64,000 nt of DNA from contig NZ_JANHJR010000003.1 of the NCBI RefSeq assembly GCF_024495425.1, positions 310,001 to 374,000 of the forward strand, in the 5' to 3' direction. The stretch comes from Haloarchaeobius litoreus (GTDB lineage: Archaea; Halobacteriota; Halobacteria; Halobacteriales; Natrialbaceae). The translations under genes were made by a program, and so were the position numbers. Of the stretch, positions 17,666-26,509 are shown piece by piece. The notes beneath the pieces are model-generated. The model was not told the DNA's origin and made no database searches. It worked only from the letters and a program-made list of their open reading frames with translations. Positions within the stretch are counted from its first letter, which is position 1; the number at the start of each line of letters is the position of its first letter.

Positions 17666-18558
17666 CGGTCCCCCTCCACGTCGCCCTCGCTCGTCGGGTC
17701 GGCGTCGCCCACATCGGTCGTCGGGGCGGCGTCGTCCACGTCGGTCGTCTGCTCGATGCGCTCCAGCGCCCGCCGTGCCCGGTCCGCGTAGCTCGCGGGG
17801 TCGGCCTCGCCGTAGCGCACCGTCTCGAACACGTCGGTCAGTTCGGCGACCGCGTCGGGGCCGAGGCCCGCGTCGACCGCCGCCGCGGCGAACTCGCCGG
17901 GCGTCGTCGCCGCTGGCTCCCCGACGTCGAGTGCGGCCGTCATCTCGCGCCACGCCCGATAGACGACGTTGTCGACGGGGCGGTCGCCTGTGGCGAGGCG
18001 GTCAGCGGCAGTGCCGGCCGTCGCGGCGACGCGTTCCCGGGCCGCCGCGTCGTCGGGGGCTCCCTCGTCGAGCGACGGCTCCGGGTTCCGGAGTCGGAAC
18101 CAGAGGAGCCCGAGGCCAGCGAGCCCGACGGCCCCGACGACGGCCAGCCCGGCGAGTCCCGTGCCGCCGGGGCCCGTCGCCGGCATCGACGCGGACCGGT
18201 TCCCGGCCCCGAGGGGAGCCAGCCCGCCACCGGCTGGCCTCGATGTGCCGCCACCGACGGCGGTCGTCAGCAGGAACGCGACGACCGCGACGAGAGCACC
18301 GAGCGAGAGGACAGCGACCCCGGCCAGCCAGGGGTCGACGGTCTCGGTCGGGTTCTCCCGTCGGAGCGCGGGCAGGAGCAGCGGGACGGCGACGAGCGCG
18401 AACAGGCTGACGGCCGCCACGAACGCACGGGCGACGCCCCGCCCGCCACCGGTTCCGACGCTGGCCGTGACGGGCGTCTCTGACGTCGAGAGGGCTGCTG
18501 CGAGCGCGACGATGCCGAGGAGGCCGACGGCCGTCGCGAGGAGGGCGCGAGGTCGCAT
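17662..18558 (-). CDS. DUF4129 domain membrane protein
   Basis: 298 residues. Hydrophobic helices at about 5-22, 40-60, 72-95 and 128-150, then a soluble acidic domain. The DUF4129 signature is in that domain: VVYRAWREMTAAL followed by TTPGEFAAAAVDAGL and LTDVFETVRYGEADP. In transglutaminase fusions this domain sits C-terminal to the membrane part; here the transglutaminase is absent. First gene of the DUF4129-DUF58-DUF7519 operon; ATG at 18558 lies 34 nt after the gfcR stop, so read-through from gfcR is possible. Confidence 0.85.
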   Translation of the reverse strand: MRPRALLATAVGLLGIVALAAALSTSETPVTASVGTGGGRGVARAFVAAVSLFALVAVPLLLPALRRENPTETVDPWLAGVAVLSLGALVAVVAFLLTTAVGGGTSRPAGGGLAPLGAGNRSASMPATGPGGTGLAGLAVVGAVGLAGLGLLWFRLRNPEPSLDEGAPDDAAARERVAATAGTAADRLATGDRPVDNVVYRAWREMTAALDVGEPAATTPGEFAAAAVDAGLGPDAVAELTDVFETVRYGEADPASYADRARRALERIEQTTDVDDAAPTTDVGDADPTSEGDVEGDR

Positions 18559-18592
18559 CCGGTCACAAGCGCGAGCGCGGCGAGGAAAAGGC

Positions 18593-19309
18593 TCAGGGTT
18601 CGACGTCGACGAGCGCGCCGACGGGCGCGTCGGTGAGCGCGGCCGCGCGCTCGATGCCGTCGTCGCCGACCGCGATGAGGGCGAAGACGCCGCCGACCTC
18701 CGCACCGGCGTGGTCCGCGATGTCGAGCAGCAGCTCCTGGGTCTCGCCGGAGCGGATGAGGTCGTCGACGACCAGGACCGTGTCGCCGGGGGAGAGGGAG
18801 GAGGCGGGCAGGTAGTAGGTGAGCTCGATGCCGGACTGGAGGCGCTGGCGGGCCTCGACGAACTCCTCGACGGCGGTCTCCTTGCTCTTTTTCGCGTAGA
18901 CACAGCGCGCGCCGAAGTAGCTCGCCATCGCCGCCGCGAGCGTGATGCCGTCCGTGGCGGCCGTGAGGACGGCGTCGGGGCGCTCGAACTCGTAGGCGTC
19001 GGTGGCGACGGGCGCGACGAGGTCGAGGAACGCCTGGTCGAAGACGGCGGCGGAGTTGTCGACGTACCCCTCGTCGTCGACCTCGATTCTGGCCTCGAGC
19101 TCGTCGCCGAGGGCGTCGTGGCCGACGCCGGAGACGACCTCGCGGGCGCGCTCGGCGCTCGGGAGGACGTGACCGTTCACGTAGCGGTTCAGATCGCCCG
19201 CCGGGAGACCGGTGACCTCCGCGAGCTCGTCGTAGGTGCGCGTCTCCTTCAGCATCTGGAGCACGTCGACGGCGCGAAGCTGGAGCGCCGCCTTCTCTGC
19301 GCGGTTCAT
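18593..19309 (-). CDS. gfcR: Transcriptional regulator GfcR (HTH plus phosphoribosyltransferase-like domain)
   Basis: 238 residues. N-terminal HTH (about 20-55, YDELAEVTGLPAGDLNRYV) joined to an orotate-PRTase-like domain with the PRPP loop VLVVDDLIRSGET near 175-190. This architecture matches GfcR, which in Haloferax activates glycolytic and semi-phosphorylative Entner-Doudoroff genes, sensing a sugar-derived ligand with the PRTase fold rather than catalysing transfer. It is often misannotated as a PyrE; the real pyrE is at 21537-22067. ATG at 19309. The 100 bp upstream holds a long-range inverted repeat that could be an operator. Confidence 0.87.
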   Translation of the reverse strand: MNRAEKAALQLRAVDVLQMLKETRTYDELAEVTGLPAGDLNRYVNGHVLPSAERAREVVSGVGHDALGDELEARIEVDDEGYVDNSAAVFDQAFLDLVAPVATDAYEFERPDAVLTAATDGITLAAAMASYFGARCVYAKKSKETAVEEFVEARQRLQSGIELTYYLPASSLSPGDTVLVVDDLIRSGETQELLLDIADHAGAEVGGVFALIAVGDDGIERAAALTDAPVGALVDVEP

Positions 19310-19317
19310 AGCGAGTA

Positions 19318-19381
19318 TACACGACTACACAACTATGAATACGTCGAAACGAATAGGCCGGTGATTACACACAGTCGTGTA
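19318..19381. promoter_or_regulatory. Inverted repeat upstream of gfcR
   Basis: TACACGACT at 19318-19326 and its exact reverse complement AGTCGTGTA at 19373-19381, in the only AT-rich stretch between gfcR and thrS. A short internal run (CTATGAATACG) between them may hold the gfcR core promoter. An operator, perhaps for autoregulation, is inference; the arms themselves are read directly. Confidence 0.5.
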
Positions 19382-19411
19382 ACATCCGTCCCGTCGAATC
19401 CGCGAGACCGC

Positions 19412-21355
19412 TCAGTCCAGCAGGAAGTCCGGCGCGACGTGCTTCTCGTCGCGCTCGCTGCGGAGGTGGTCGCGGAACTCGTCGATACCGACGTCGTACT
19501 CCTGGTTCTCGTTGCGGTCGCGCACCGAGATGTTGCCGGCCTCCTCCTCGTTGCCGCCGACGATGATCATGTACGGCACGCGGTCGTTGTGCGCGCCCCG
19601 GATCTTGCGCTCGATGGTGGCGTCGCGGTCGTTGACCTCGACGCGGAACTCGCCGAACTCCTCGGCGACCTCGTGGGCGTAGTCGAGGTTGTCGTCCGAG
19701 ATGGGGAGGATGCGGACCTGCTCGGGCGCGAGCCAGAACGGGAACTTGCCCTCGAAGTGCTCGATGAGCACCATGAAGAAGCGCTCGTAGGAGCCGTAGA
19801 CGCCGCGGTGGATCATCACCGGGCGGTGGTGCTCGTTGTCCTCGCCGACGTAGGAGAGGTCGAAGCGCTCGGGCATGTTGAAGTCGAGCTGGACCGTCGG
19901 GCCGTCCCACTTGCGGCCGAGGGCGTCCTCGAACGCGAAGTCGATCTTCGGGCCGTAGAACGCGCCGTCACCCTCCTCGACGACGTAGTCGTCCTCGTGC
20001 TCCTCGATGACCCGTTCGAGGATGGACTCGGCCTTCTCCCAGATCTCGTCGCTGCCGACGGACTTCTCGGGGCGCGTCGCGAGGGCGACCTCGTAGTCGA
20101 GCTCGAACGTGTCGAGCACCGTGTCGATGGCGTCGAGGATCTGCTCCACCTCGGCCTCGATCTGGTCGGGGCGGACGAACAGGTGGCCGTCGTCGATGGT
20201 GAACGCCCAGACGCGGGAGAGCCCGGAGAGCTCGCCTGACTGCTCCTTGCGGTACACCTTCCCGTCCTCGGCGTAGCGCACCGGGAGCTCGCGGTAGCTC
20301 CAGGACTGGTCCTGGAAGATGGCGGCGTGGCCCGGGCAGTTCATCGGCTTCAGGCCGAACTCGTCGTCGTCGACCTCGAAGAGGAACATGTCGTCCTCGT
20401 AGTTGTCGTAGTGGCCCGAGCGCTTCCAGAGGTCCGTCTTGAACAGGTGCGGCGTCTCGACGTACTCGTAGCCGGAGTCCAGGTTGAGGTCCTCGATGAA
20501 CCGTTCGAGCTCGCGCAGCACCGTCTTCCCGTTCGGGTGGTACAGCGGCAGCCCCGGTCCCGTCACGTCCTGGATGGAGAACAGGTCCATCTGGTTGCCG
20601 ATCTTGCGGTGGTCGCGTCGCTCGGCCTCCTCCTTCCGGTCGAGGAACTGTTCGAGGTCGCTCTCGCTCTCGAACGCCGTCCCGTAGATGCGCGTCTGCA
20701 TCTCGTTGTCCTCGTCACCGCGCCAGTACGCGCCGGCGATCTCGAGCAGGTCGAACGCGCCGATCTCGCCCGTCGACTCGACGTGCGGGCCGGCACAGAG
20801 GTCCTCGAAGTCGCCCTGCGAGTAGAACGTGATCTCCGCCCCCTCCTCGTGGAGTTCGTCGAGCAGCTCGAGCTTGTACGGCTCGTCGGCGAGGCGCTCC
20901 GTCGCGTCCTCGTAGGACACTTCCTCACGTTCGAGTTCGAGGTCGGCCTCGACGATGTCGGCCATCTCGGCCTCGATGTCGGCGAGGTCGTCGGCGTCGA
21001 CGTCGATGTCGTCGAAGTCGTAGTAGAAGCCCTCGTCCGTCGGTGGGCCGATGGCGAGTTTCGCGTCGGGGTACAGTCGTTTCACCGCCTGTGCGAGGAC
21101 GTGGGCGGCCGTGTGTCGCATCACGTCGAGGTACTCGTCGGAGCCGTCGGTGACGATCTCGATGGCCGCGCCGTCGTGGACGACGGCCTCCTTGGCGACG
21201 AGGTCGCCGTCTATCTTGCCCGCGACGGTGTCGCGGCCGAGGCCGGGGCCTATCTCGTAGGCGACGTCCTCGACGCTGGCTCCCTCGGGGACGGAGAGTT
21301 CCGATCCGTCCGGTAGTACGACCGCTATCTGTGACTCGGATTCTGACTGGGACAT
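19412..21355 (-). CDS. thrS: Threonyl-tRNA synthetase, bacterial-type domain layout
   Basis: Class II synthetase charging tRNA-Thr, 647 residues. TGS domain at about 8-70, then the N2 editing domain with [11 protein letters not shown] (HxxxH) near 82-92, as in bacterial ThrRS and unlike the D-aminoacyl-deacylase-like editing domain of many archaea. Catalytic core: MNCPGH and DDGHLF and MIHRG provide the zinc Cys/His/His; motif 2 [11 protein letters not shown] and motif 3 [10 protein letters not shown] are intact. Anticodon-binding domain from about 545 ([20 protein letters not shown]). Normal length. Strongly acidic, as expected for a high-salt cytoplasm. Confidence 0.96.
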   Translation of the reverse strand: MSQSESESQIAVVLPDGSELSVPEGASVEDVAYEIGPGLGRDTVAGKIDGDLVAKEAVVHDGAAIEIVTDGSDEYLDVMRHTAAHVLAQAVKRLYPDAKLAIGPPTDEGFYYDFDDIDVDADDLADIEAEMADIVEADLELEREEVSYEDATERLADEPYKLELLDELHEEGAEITFYSQGDFEDLCAGPHVESTGEIGAFDLLEIAGAYWRGDEDNEMQTRIYGTAFESESDLEQFLDRKEEAERRDHRKIGNQMDLFSIQDVTGPGLPLYHPNGKTVLRELERFIEDLNLDSGYEYVETPHLFKTDLWKRSGHYDNYEDDMFLFEVDDDEFGLKPMNCPGHAAIFQDQSWSYRELPVRYAEDGKVYRKEQSGELSGLSRVWAFTIDDGHLFVRPDQIEAEVEQILDAIDTVLDTFELDYEVALATRPEKSVGSDEIWEKAESILERVIEEHEDDYVVEEGDGAFYGPKIDFAFEDALGRKWDGPTVQLDFNMPERFDLSYVGEDNEHHRPVMIHRGVYGSYERFFMVLIEHFEGKFPFWLAPEQVRILPISDDNLDYAHEVAEEFGEFRVEVNDRDATIERKIRGAHNDRVPYMIIVGGNEEEAGNISVRDRNENQEYDVGIDEFRDHLRSERDEKHVAPDFLLD

Positions 21356-21536
21356 GGCTGTTGTGGATGTTGCTGGTCGGTGTCTGCGAACGCGGAGAAC
21401 GGTAGGTGGACGTTGATGTTGTTAGAAGTGGGCTGCCGCCCGGCCTGTAAAGCAGACACCTACCATCGTACATCTCAATAGCCGAGACTGCAAGAAAAGG
21501 GTTGCGATGCGCGCTGTGGTACGTTATCGCACGATT

Positions 21537-22067
21537 CTACGCGTCGTCGGCATGACTGAGCAGGTCGGTCGCCGTCACGAGTGCCTCCATCTCGACGCCG
21601 GCGTCGGCGAGGTTCTCGCGGCCGCCCTCCTCGCGGTCGACGACGATGAGCGCCCGGTTCACGACCGCGCCGGCATCGCGGAGTGCCTCCACGGCGTCGA
21701 CGGCGGACTGCCCCGTCGTGGCGATGTCCTCGACCACGACGACCTCCTCGCCGGCCTCCAGGCGGCCCTCGACCAGGTTCGCGGTGCCGTACTCCTTCTG
21801 CTGCTTGCGAGCGATGACGTACGGCAGGTCCGCCGCCAGCGCAGTCGCGACCACGAGCGGAACCCCGCCGAGTGCCACGCCCGCCAGCTTCGTGTCCTCG
21901 ACGCGCTCCGCGAACGCGTCGCCGATGCGACGCAGGCAGTCCACGTCCGTCTCGAACAGGTACTTGTCCACGTAGTACTCGCTCGTGCCGCCGTGGCTCA
22001 GCTCGAACTCGCCGAAGCGCACCGCGTCGGCCGCCACCAGCGCCGCGATGAGGTCGTCGTCGGTCAT
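21537..22067 (-). CDS. pyrE: Orotate phosphoribosyltransferase
   Basis: Fifth step of UMP synthesis: orotate plus PRPP to OMP. 176 residues. Substrate loop [19 protein letters not shown] near the start, [12 protein letters not shown] in the middle with the catalytic-loop lysines, and PRPP motif [14 protein letters not shown] near 108-121. ATG at 22067 is confirmed by the family N-terminus; GCCTTATTGTC, a TATA-like box at about 22091-22101, is 28 nt upstream. A structured repeat lies beyond that promoter. Monocistronic. Confidence 0.95.
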   Translation of the reverse strand: MTDDDLIAALVAADAVRFGEFELSHGGTSEYYVDKYLFETDVDCLRRIGDAFAERVEDTKLAGVALGGVPLVVATALAADLPYVIARKQQKEYGTANLVEGRLEAGEEVVVVEDIATTGQSAVDAVEALRDAGAVVNRALIVVDREEGGRENLADAGVEMEALVTATDLLSHADDA

Positions 22068-22164
22068 TGCACTGAGAGGGGCACCCGGCGACAATAAGGC
22101 CCGTGGATTCGTTCGCGGGTGTTTTGGCTGGTGGCGATGAAACTGAATCAGCCGGGTGGCGCGC

Positions 22165-22475
22165 GCCGACGAGCGTACCGAGCGCAGCGAGTGTCGCTCG
22201 TCGTGCACGCGCGAGGGACGAGGAGCGCAGGAACGAGCACCGGTCACGAGACGCTCCGCGTCTCGTGAGCACACCAGAAATCGAAGATTTCTGGGGACGC
22301 AGGAGGCTGGGGAGGTTCGAGGGCGGTTACGGTGGGCGGGACTGAAAGGGGCGGCAGGCTACGCGAACCCCGACGCAGCAAGCACCGCAGGAACGAGGAG
22401 CACATCGAGTCGCGGGAGCGTAGCCTGCCGGGGCTTTCTGGCTGTTCGTGGTTCCAGCAATCCCCACGATTGAGA
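22165..22475 (-). repeat. Structured intergenic repeat, copy A
   Basis: Non-coding region between carS and pyrE, read in the same direction as both. In element orientation: box CAGCCAGAAAGCCCC (ends 22430), a 12-nt arm GGCAGGCTACGC (22429-22418), a central CTCGTTCCTGCGGTGCTTGC, the complementary arm (22364-22353), box GCCCCTTTCAGTCCCGC (22352-22336), CCTCCCCAGCC, a hairpin CCAGAAATC/GATTTCTGG (22294-22274), a hairpin TCACGAGACGC/GCGTCTCGTGA (22268-22244) and CCTCGTCCCTCGCGCG. A last stem GACGAGCG/CGCTCGTC closes the element. Same order of parts as the other two copies. The rest of the 470-base gap is the pyrE promoter. Confidence 0.85.
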
Positions 22476-22539
22476 GGACTACCGAGGAACGTCCAGGGAC
22501 TCCACAACCAGATCGAACAGAATCAGACCAGCACCCTCG

Positions 22540-23085
22540 TCACCACGGTTCCTGTTTCAGGTCGAGCACGTACGCTACCCCGTTGGTCCCGATGTGCAGC
22601 AGCGGCGTCACGACGACCACCACCGCGAGCACCGGGATGGTGAACCACTCGCCGAACCACGCCGGGTCCGCCACGGCGGCGAGCGCGAGCGCGCCCACGA
22701 CGAAGTCCAGCTGGTCCAGGCCGGGGAAGGCGGCCCCACGGTCCCGACCGGTCCGCCGTTTGAGGAACGACGCGGAGACGTCGCCGAGCATCGCGCCGAA
22801 CGCCAGCCCGAACGCGACCGGCAGCGGGAACGTCGGCAGCGGGATGCCGGCGGCGTCCCCGACCGGTGCGGCGAGTTCGGTGAGGACGAGCGCGAGCGCG
22901 ACGCCGGTGAGCGTCCCGAGGACGGTCCCGCGCCAGGTCTTCCCGTCGCCCAGGATGCGGCGCTCGCCGAGGTTCCGGCCACCGTCGATGGGCCGCCCAC
23001 CGCCGACGAGCACCGCCGCGTTGTTCGGCACGTACGCGGGGAGCATCGCCCAGAAGGCGACGACCAGCGTCGACACGACGTCCAT
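22540..23085 (-). CDS. carS: CDP-2,3-bis-(O-geranylgeranyl)-sn-glycerol synthase (CDP-archaeol synthase)
   Basis: Membrane enzyme that transfers CMP from CTP to unsaturated archaetidic acid, making CDP-archaeol, the branch point for all archaeal phospholipids. 181 residues with about five transmembrane helices. Typical family segments: PAYVPNNAAVLVGGGRPID near 16-34, LGDGKTWRGTVLGT near 44-58, and GLAFGAMLGDVSASFLKRR near 93-111. ATG at 23085 is preceded by CCTTAAGG at about 23111-23118, a TATA-like box with leaderless spacing. Normal length. Confidence 0.95.
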   Translation of the reverse strand: MDVVSTLVVAFWAMLPAYVPNNAAVLVGGGRPIDGGRNLGERRILGDGKTWRGTVLGTLTGVALALVLTELAAPVGDAAGIPLPTFPLPVAFGLAFGAMLGDVSASFLKRRTGRDRGAAFPGLDQLDFVVGALALAAVADPAWFGEWFTIPVLAVVVVVTPLLHIGTNGVAYVLDLKQEPW

Positions 23086-23411
23086 GTTCGAGGGATGTGG
23101 ACCGGCCCCCTTAAGGCGTCTGGGTTGTCGTCGATATGTCGTGTCCGGGTTGCCGGAAGGTGGTTCGCGTGCGGCTACTGGATGACGGATACCGCGAACA
23201 GTCAGACGACCTCGGCAGACGTGGAACTCGCTGCGCTCGCGGTCTCGCGAGCCGCGCGCCACCCGGTTAGTCAGGTGTCGGTGCAGGTCGGAGGTTTACG
23301 ATCTCCGTAAACTCCCAACGACGCGCATCCCAGGACACCCACGGAATCACCGTCGACACGGTCCAGCCCGGTACATCAATCCTCTTGTACCACGGGCCCC
23401 CACTCTCGGGC
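23086..23411. other. Divergent intergenic region carS / proline dehydrogenase
   Basis: 326 bases without a gene. Contains the carS TATA-like box near 23111-23118 (minus) and a weak one, CTCTTGTAC near 23382-23390 (plus), 26 nt before the proline dehydrogenase ATG. A small imperfect hairpin, GGAGGTTTACG with CGTAAACTCC, lies at 23290-23314. No ribosomal or tRNA-like feature and no credible ORF seen. Confidence 0.5.
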
Positions 23412-24251
23412 ATGATTCCACCCATCGCGAGCCGGTTCGTCGCCGGGGAGACACCAGCGGAGGCACTGGCGCACGCCCGGGAGCTGAACGAAGGGGACGT
23501 GAAGGTCATCCTGAACCTGCTCGGCGAGCACTACGACGAGCGCGGGCCAGCGGAGGCGGACGCCGAGACGTACAAGCAGCTGGTCGCGGACATCGGCGAC
23601 ACCGAGGTCGACGCCTGCATCTCCATCAAACCGAGTCAGATCGGGCTGGACGTCGGCGACGACGTGTTCGACGAGCTGCTCGGCGAGATCGTCGAGGTCG
23701 CCGACCGGAGTGGCACGTTCGTCTGGGTTGACATGGAGGACCGGCACACGACGGACGCGACGCTGGACGCGTTCGAGAAGTACGCCCACGAGACCGACGG
23801 CAACGTCGGGGTCTGCATCCAGGCGAACCTGAAGCGCACGCCCGAGGACCTCGAACGGCTCGCCGACGTACCCGGAAAGGTGCGCCTCGTGAAGGGTGCC
23901 TACGACGAGCCGAAGTCGGTCGCGTACAAGGAGAAGTCCCGGGTGGACCAGCAGTACCGCGACCTCCTCAAGCAGATGTTCGAGGAGTTCGACGACGGCA
24001 TCGCGGTCGGCAGCCACGACCCGGAGATGATCGCGATGGCGCGGGACCTCCACGCCGAACACGGCACCCCCTACGAGGTGCAGATGCTCATGGGCGTGCG
24101 CGAGGACGCGCAGTTCGACCTCGCCGCGGAGGGCGTCGAGGTGTGGCAGTACGCGCCCTACGGCGGGAAGTGGCTCTCGTACTTCTACCGCCGGGTCCGT
24201 GAACGGAAAGAAAACGTCAGGTTCGCGTTACGGGCGGTCCTCGGCCGATAG
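23412..24251 (+). CDS. Proline dehydrogenase
   Basis: FAD enzyme that oxidises proline to 1-pyrroline-5-carboxylate and passes electrons to the quinone pool. 279 residues, monofunctional PutA-type TIM barrel. The family hallmark YAPYGGKWLSYFYRRVRER is at the C-terminus (about 252-270), where the RRxxER arginines bind the substrate carboxylate. CISIKPSQIGLDV and VRLVKGAYDEPKS are the lysine- and KGAY-type strands of the barrel. ATG at 23412. The aldehyde dehydrogenase at 24993 is on the same strand but is not obviously the P5C dehydrogenase. Proline catabolism fits the amino-acid importers in the window. Confidence 0.93.
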   Translation: MIPPIASRFVAGETPAEALAHARELNEGDVKVILNLLGEHYDERGPAEADAETYKQLVADIGDTEVDACISIKPSQIGLDVGDDVFDELLGEIVEVADRSGTFVWVDMEDRHTTDATLDAFEKYAHETDGNVGVCIQANLKRTPEDLERLADVPGKVRLVKGAYDEPKSVAYKEKSRVDQQYRDLLKQMFEEFDDGIAVGSHDPEMIAMARDLHAEHGTPYEVQMLMGVREDAQFDLAAEGVEVWQYAPYGGKWLSYFYRRVRERKENVRFALRAVLGR

Positions 24252-24290
24252 GAACAGAGACATAACCCCGCAGTGGGATTTGTCGCGTGT

Positions 24291-24944
24291 ATGTCGTCGT
24301 GGAAACGGGACTTCGCGTCGGGTCTCATCGTCGTCCTGCCCGTGCTCGTCAGCGCCTACGTCATCGCCTGGCTGTACGGCGTCATCTCCGCCATCACCCC
24401 ACAGCGCGTCATCAAGGTCGGCCTGCTCACCGACCTCGGGGTGTCCTCCGCCGTCGCGAACGCGCTCGTCGAACCCCTCCGCGTGCTGGTGGTTCTCGCC
24501 GTCTTCGTCGTCTTCGTCTTCTCCGTCGGCTACCTGATGCGGACCGCGGTCGGCAACCTCGCCGAGGGGCTCATCGACAACATGGCCAACCGCGTCCCCG
24601 GCCTGCGCGTGGTCTACAACGCCTCGAAGATGGCCGCCGAGACCGCACTCGGCGGCACCGACTCACTCCAGACGCCCGTCCGCGTCGAGCCGTGGCAGGG
24701 GATGCGCATGACCGCGTTCAAGACCGGCAAGTCGACAGAGGACGGCCGCGAGGTCGTGTTCCTCCCGACCGCGCCGAACATCACCACCGGGTTCGTCATC
24801 GAGGTCGACCCCGCGGACATCGAGGAGACGGACGAGCGCGTCGAGGACGCACTCACCCGCATCCTCTCGGCCGGGTTCGGCGACTCCGACCGGATGGGTG
24901 GCTCGGCGGTCGAGGACCTGGTCGAGGTCGAGGACGACGAGTAG
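24291..24944 (+). CDS. DUF502 family membrane protein
   Basis: 217 residues. Two transmembrane helices (about 13-33 and 65-90), then a beta-rich soluble part. The DUF502 pattern includes RVPGLRVVYNASKMAAE near 108-124, VEPWQGMRMTAFKTGK and FLPTAPNITTGFVI. ATG at 24291. Family spans bacteria, archaea and plants (LCV-like); a role in envelope or membrane stress is suspected in other organisms but not shown for archaea. Confidence 0.88.
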   Translation: MSSWKRDFASGLIVVLPVLVSAYVIAWLYGVISAITPQRVIKVGLLTDLGVSSAVANALVEPLRVLVVLAVFVVFVFSVGYLMRTAVGNLAEGLIDNMANRVPGLRVVYNASKMAAETALGGTDSLQTPVRVEPWQGMRMTAFKTGKSTEDGREVVFLPTAPNITTGFVIEVDPADIEETDERVEDALTRILSAGFGDSDRMGGSAVEDLVEVEDDE

Positions 24945-24992
24945 TTGCCCCCAACTGCGGGTATCAAGTGACCAGCGACAGTAGGCTGGGTC

Positions 24993-26462
24993 ATGGAGAG
25001 AGCGCGCTCGACCGAACGATACGACCTGCTCATCGGCGGGGAGCGCGTCCCACCGGCGGAGGGGGCGTACGTGGATACCGTCGACCCGGCGACCGGGGAG
25101 TCGTTCGCGGCGGTCGCAGTCGCCGGCGAGTCGGACGTCGACCGCGCGGTCGGGGCGGCCAGGGCAGCCTTCCCCGAGTGGCGTGACACCGACCCCGCAA
25201 CGCGCGGCCGGACGCTGTTCCGGGCCGCCGAACGCATCCGGGCACACGCCGACGAGCTCGCCGAGATCGAGACCCAGGACCAGGGGAAGCCGCTCTCGCA
25301 GGCCCGCTCCGACGTGCTGAGTGCGGCCCGCTACTTCGAGTACTACGCCGGAGCCGCCGACAAGCTGGAGGGCACGAGCGTCCCGGTCGGCACGGGCCAG
25401 GTCGACTTCACCGTCCGCGAGCCGTACGGCGTCTCGGCCCAGATAACGCCGTGGAACTTCCCGGGCAACCTGTTCGCCCGGGGCGTCGCGCCGGCGCTGG
25501 CAGCGGGGAACACGGCGGTCGTCAAGCCGGCCCCGACGACGCCGCTGTCGACCTACCGGCTCGCGGAGCTCTGTCACGAGGCCGGCGTCCCCGAGTCCGC
25601 CGTGAACGTCGTCTCCGGCGGCGGCGAGACCGGCGCGGCGCTGACGGGTCACGAGGGCGTCGACACCATCACGTTCACCGGGAGCGTCGCCACCGGCCAG
25701 CGGGTGATGCAGGCGGCCGCGGCGGAGGTCACGCCGGTCACGCTCGAACTCGGCGGGAAGAACCCCGCAATCGTCTACCCCGACGCGGACCTCGAGGAGG
25801 CCGTCTCGTGGGTCGACCGCGGCATCTTCACGAACGCTGGGCAGGTCTGCTCGGCGGCCGACCGGGCAATCGTCCACGAGGACCACTACGACGAGTTCGT
25901 CGAGCGCATCGTCGAGCGCGCCGAGGCCTACGAGCTGGCCCCCGGCGACGAGGACCCGGACATGGGGCCGCTGAACAGCGCCGACCACTTCGAGCGCGTG
26001 CTCGACTACGTCGACGTCGGTATCGCCGAGGGCGCGACGGTCGCGACCGGCGGCGAAGCGCTCGACCGGGACGGCTACTTCGTCGAACCGACGGTGCTCA
26101 CGGACGTCGACAACGACATGCGGGTCGCCCAGGAGGAGATCTTCGGCCCGGTGCTGGCCGTCATCCCCTACGGCGACGACGAGGACCCCGTCGCCATCGG
26201 CAACGACGTGGCGTACGGCCTCGTCGCCGGGGTGTTCACGAACGACGTTCGCCGCGCACACCGCGCGGCCCAGCGCCTCGAAGCCGGGAACGTCTACGTC
26301 AACAAGTGGTTCGGGGACACGAACCAGACCCCCTTCGGCGGCTACAAGCGCTCCGGTATCGGCCGTGAGAAGGGTCTCGCGGCGCTGGACTCCTACCTCC
26401 AGACGAAGAACGTCGCCGTCAACCTCGACTCCGGGGCCGGCGACGACCTCCCCGGGGCCTGA
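24993..26462 (+). CDS. NAD(P)-dependent aldehyde dehydrogenase
   Basis: 489 residues, full-length class 1/2 ALDH fold. Catalytic Cys286 in NAGQVCSAAD, general base Glu252 in LELGGKNP, Asn155 in TPWNFPGN and cofactor Lys178 in VVKPAP are all present. Closest in pattern to betaine- or succinate-semialdehyde-type enzymes; the exact aldehyde is not given by sequence alone. Followed 47 nt later by an SDR and then by the HAAT importer operon, so it may oxidise an aldehyde formed from the imported amine or amino acid. ATG at 24993. Confidence 0.92.
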   Translation: MERARSTERYDLLIGGERVPPAEGAYVDTVDPATGESFAAVAVAGESDVDRAVGAARAAFPEWRDTDPATRGRTLFRAAERIRAHADELAEIETQDQGKPLSQARSDVLSAARYFEYYAGAADKLEGTSVPVGTGQVDFTVREPYGVSAQITPWNFPGNLFARGVAPALAAGNTAVVKPAPTTPLSTYRLAELCHEAGVPESAVNVVSGGGETGAALTGHEGVDTITFTGSVATGQRVMQAAAAEVTPVTLELGGKNPAIVYPDADLEEAVSWVDRGIFTNAGQVCSAADRAIVHEDHYDEFVERIVERAEAYELAPGDEDPDMGPLNSADHFERVLDYVDVGIAEGATVATGGEALDRDGYFVEPTVLTDVDNDMRVAQEEIFGPVLAVIPYGDDEDPVAIGNDVAYGLVAGVFTNDVRRAHRAAQRLEAGNVYVNKWFGDTNQTPFGGYKRSGIGREKGLAALDSYLQTKNVAVNLDSGAGDDLPGA

Positions 26463-26509
26463 GACGGGGGACCCGGAGGCTTTTGTCGTCACTCCGTCTC
26501 TGTGAGTCC

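Noticed and set aside
18593-19309. The gene at 18593-19309 as orotate phosphoribosyltransferase
   Set aside because: It has an N-terminal HTH and the GfcR layout; the true pyrE, with catalytic-loop lysines, is at 21537-22067.
19318-19381. Inverted repeat near gfcR as a CRISPR or terminator
   Set aside because: Only one pair of arms is present, 46 bp apart, with no repeat-spacer pattern, and it lies upstream rather than downstream of gfcR.
22103-22643. Plus-strand frames between pyrE and carS
   Set aside because: They cover repeat copy A on the opposite strand and part of carS antisense; no start signals or motif.
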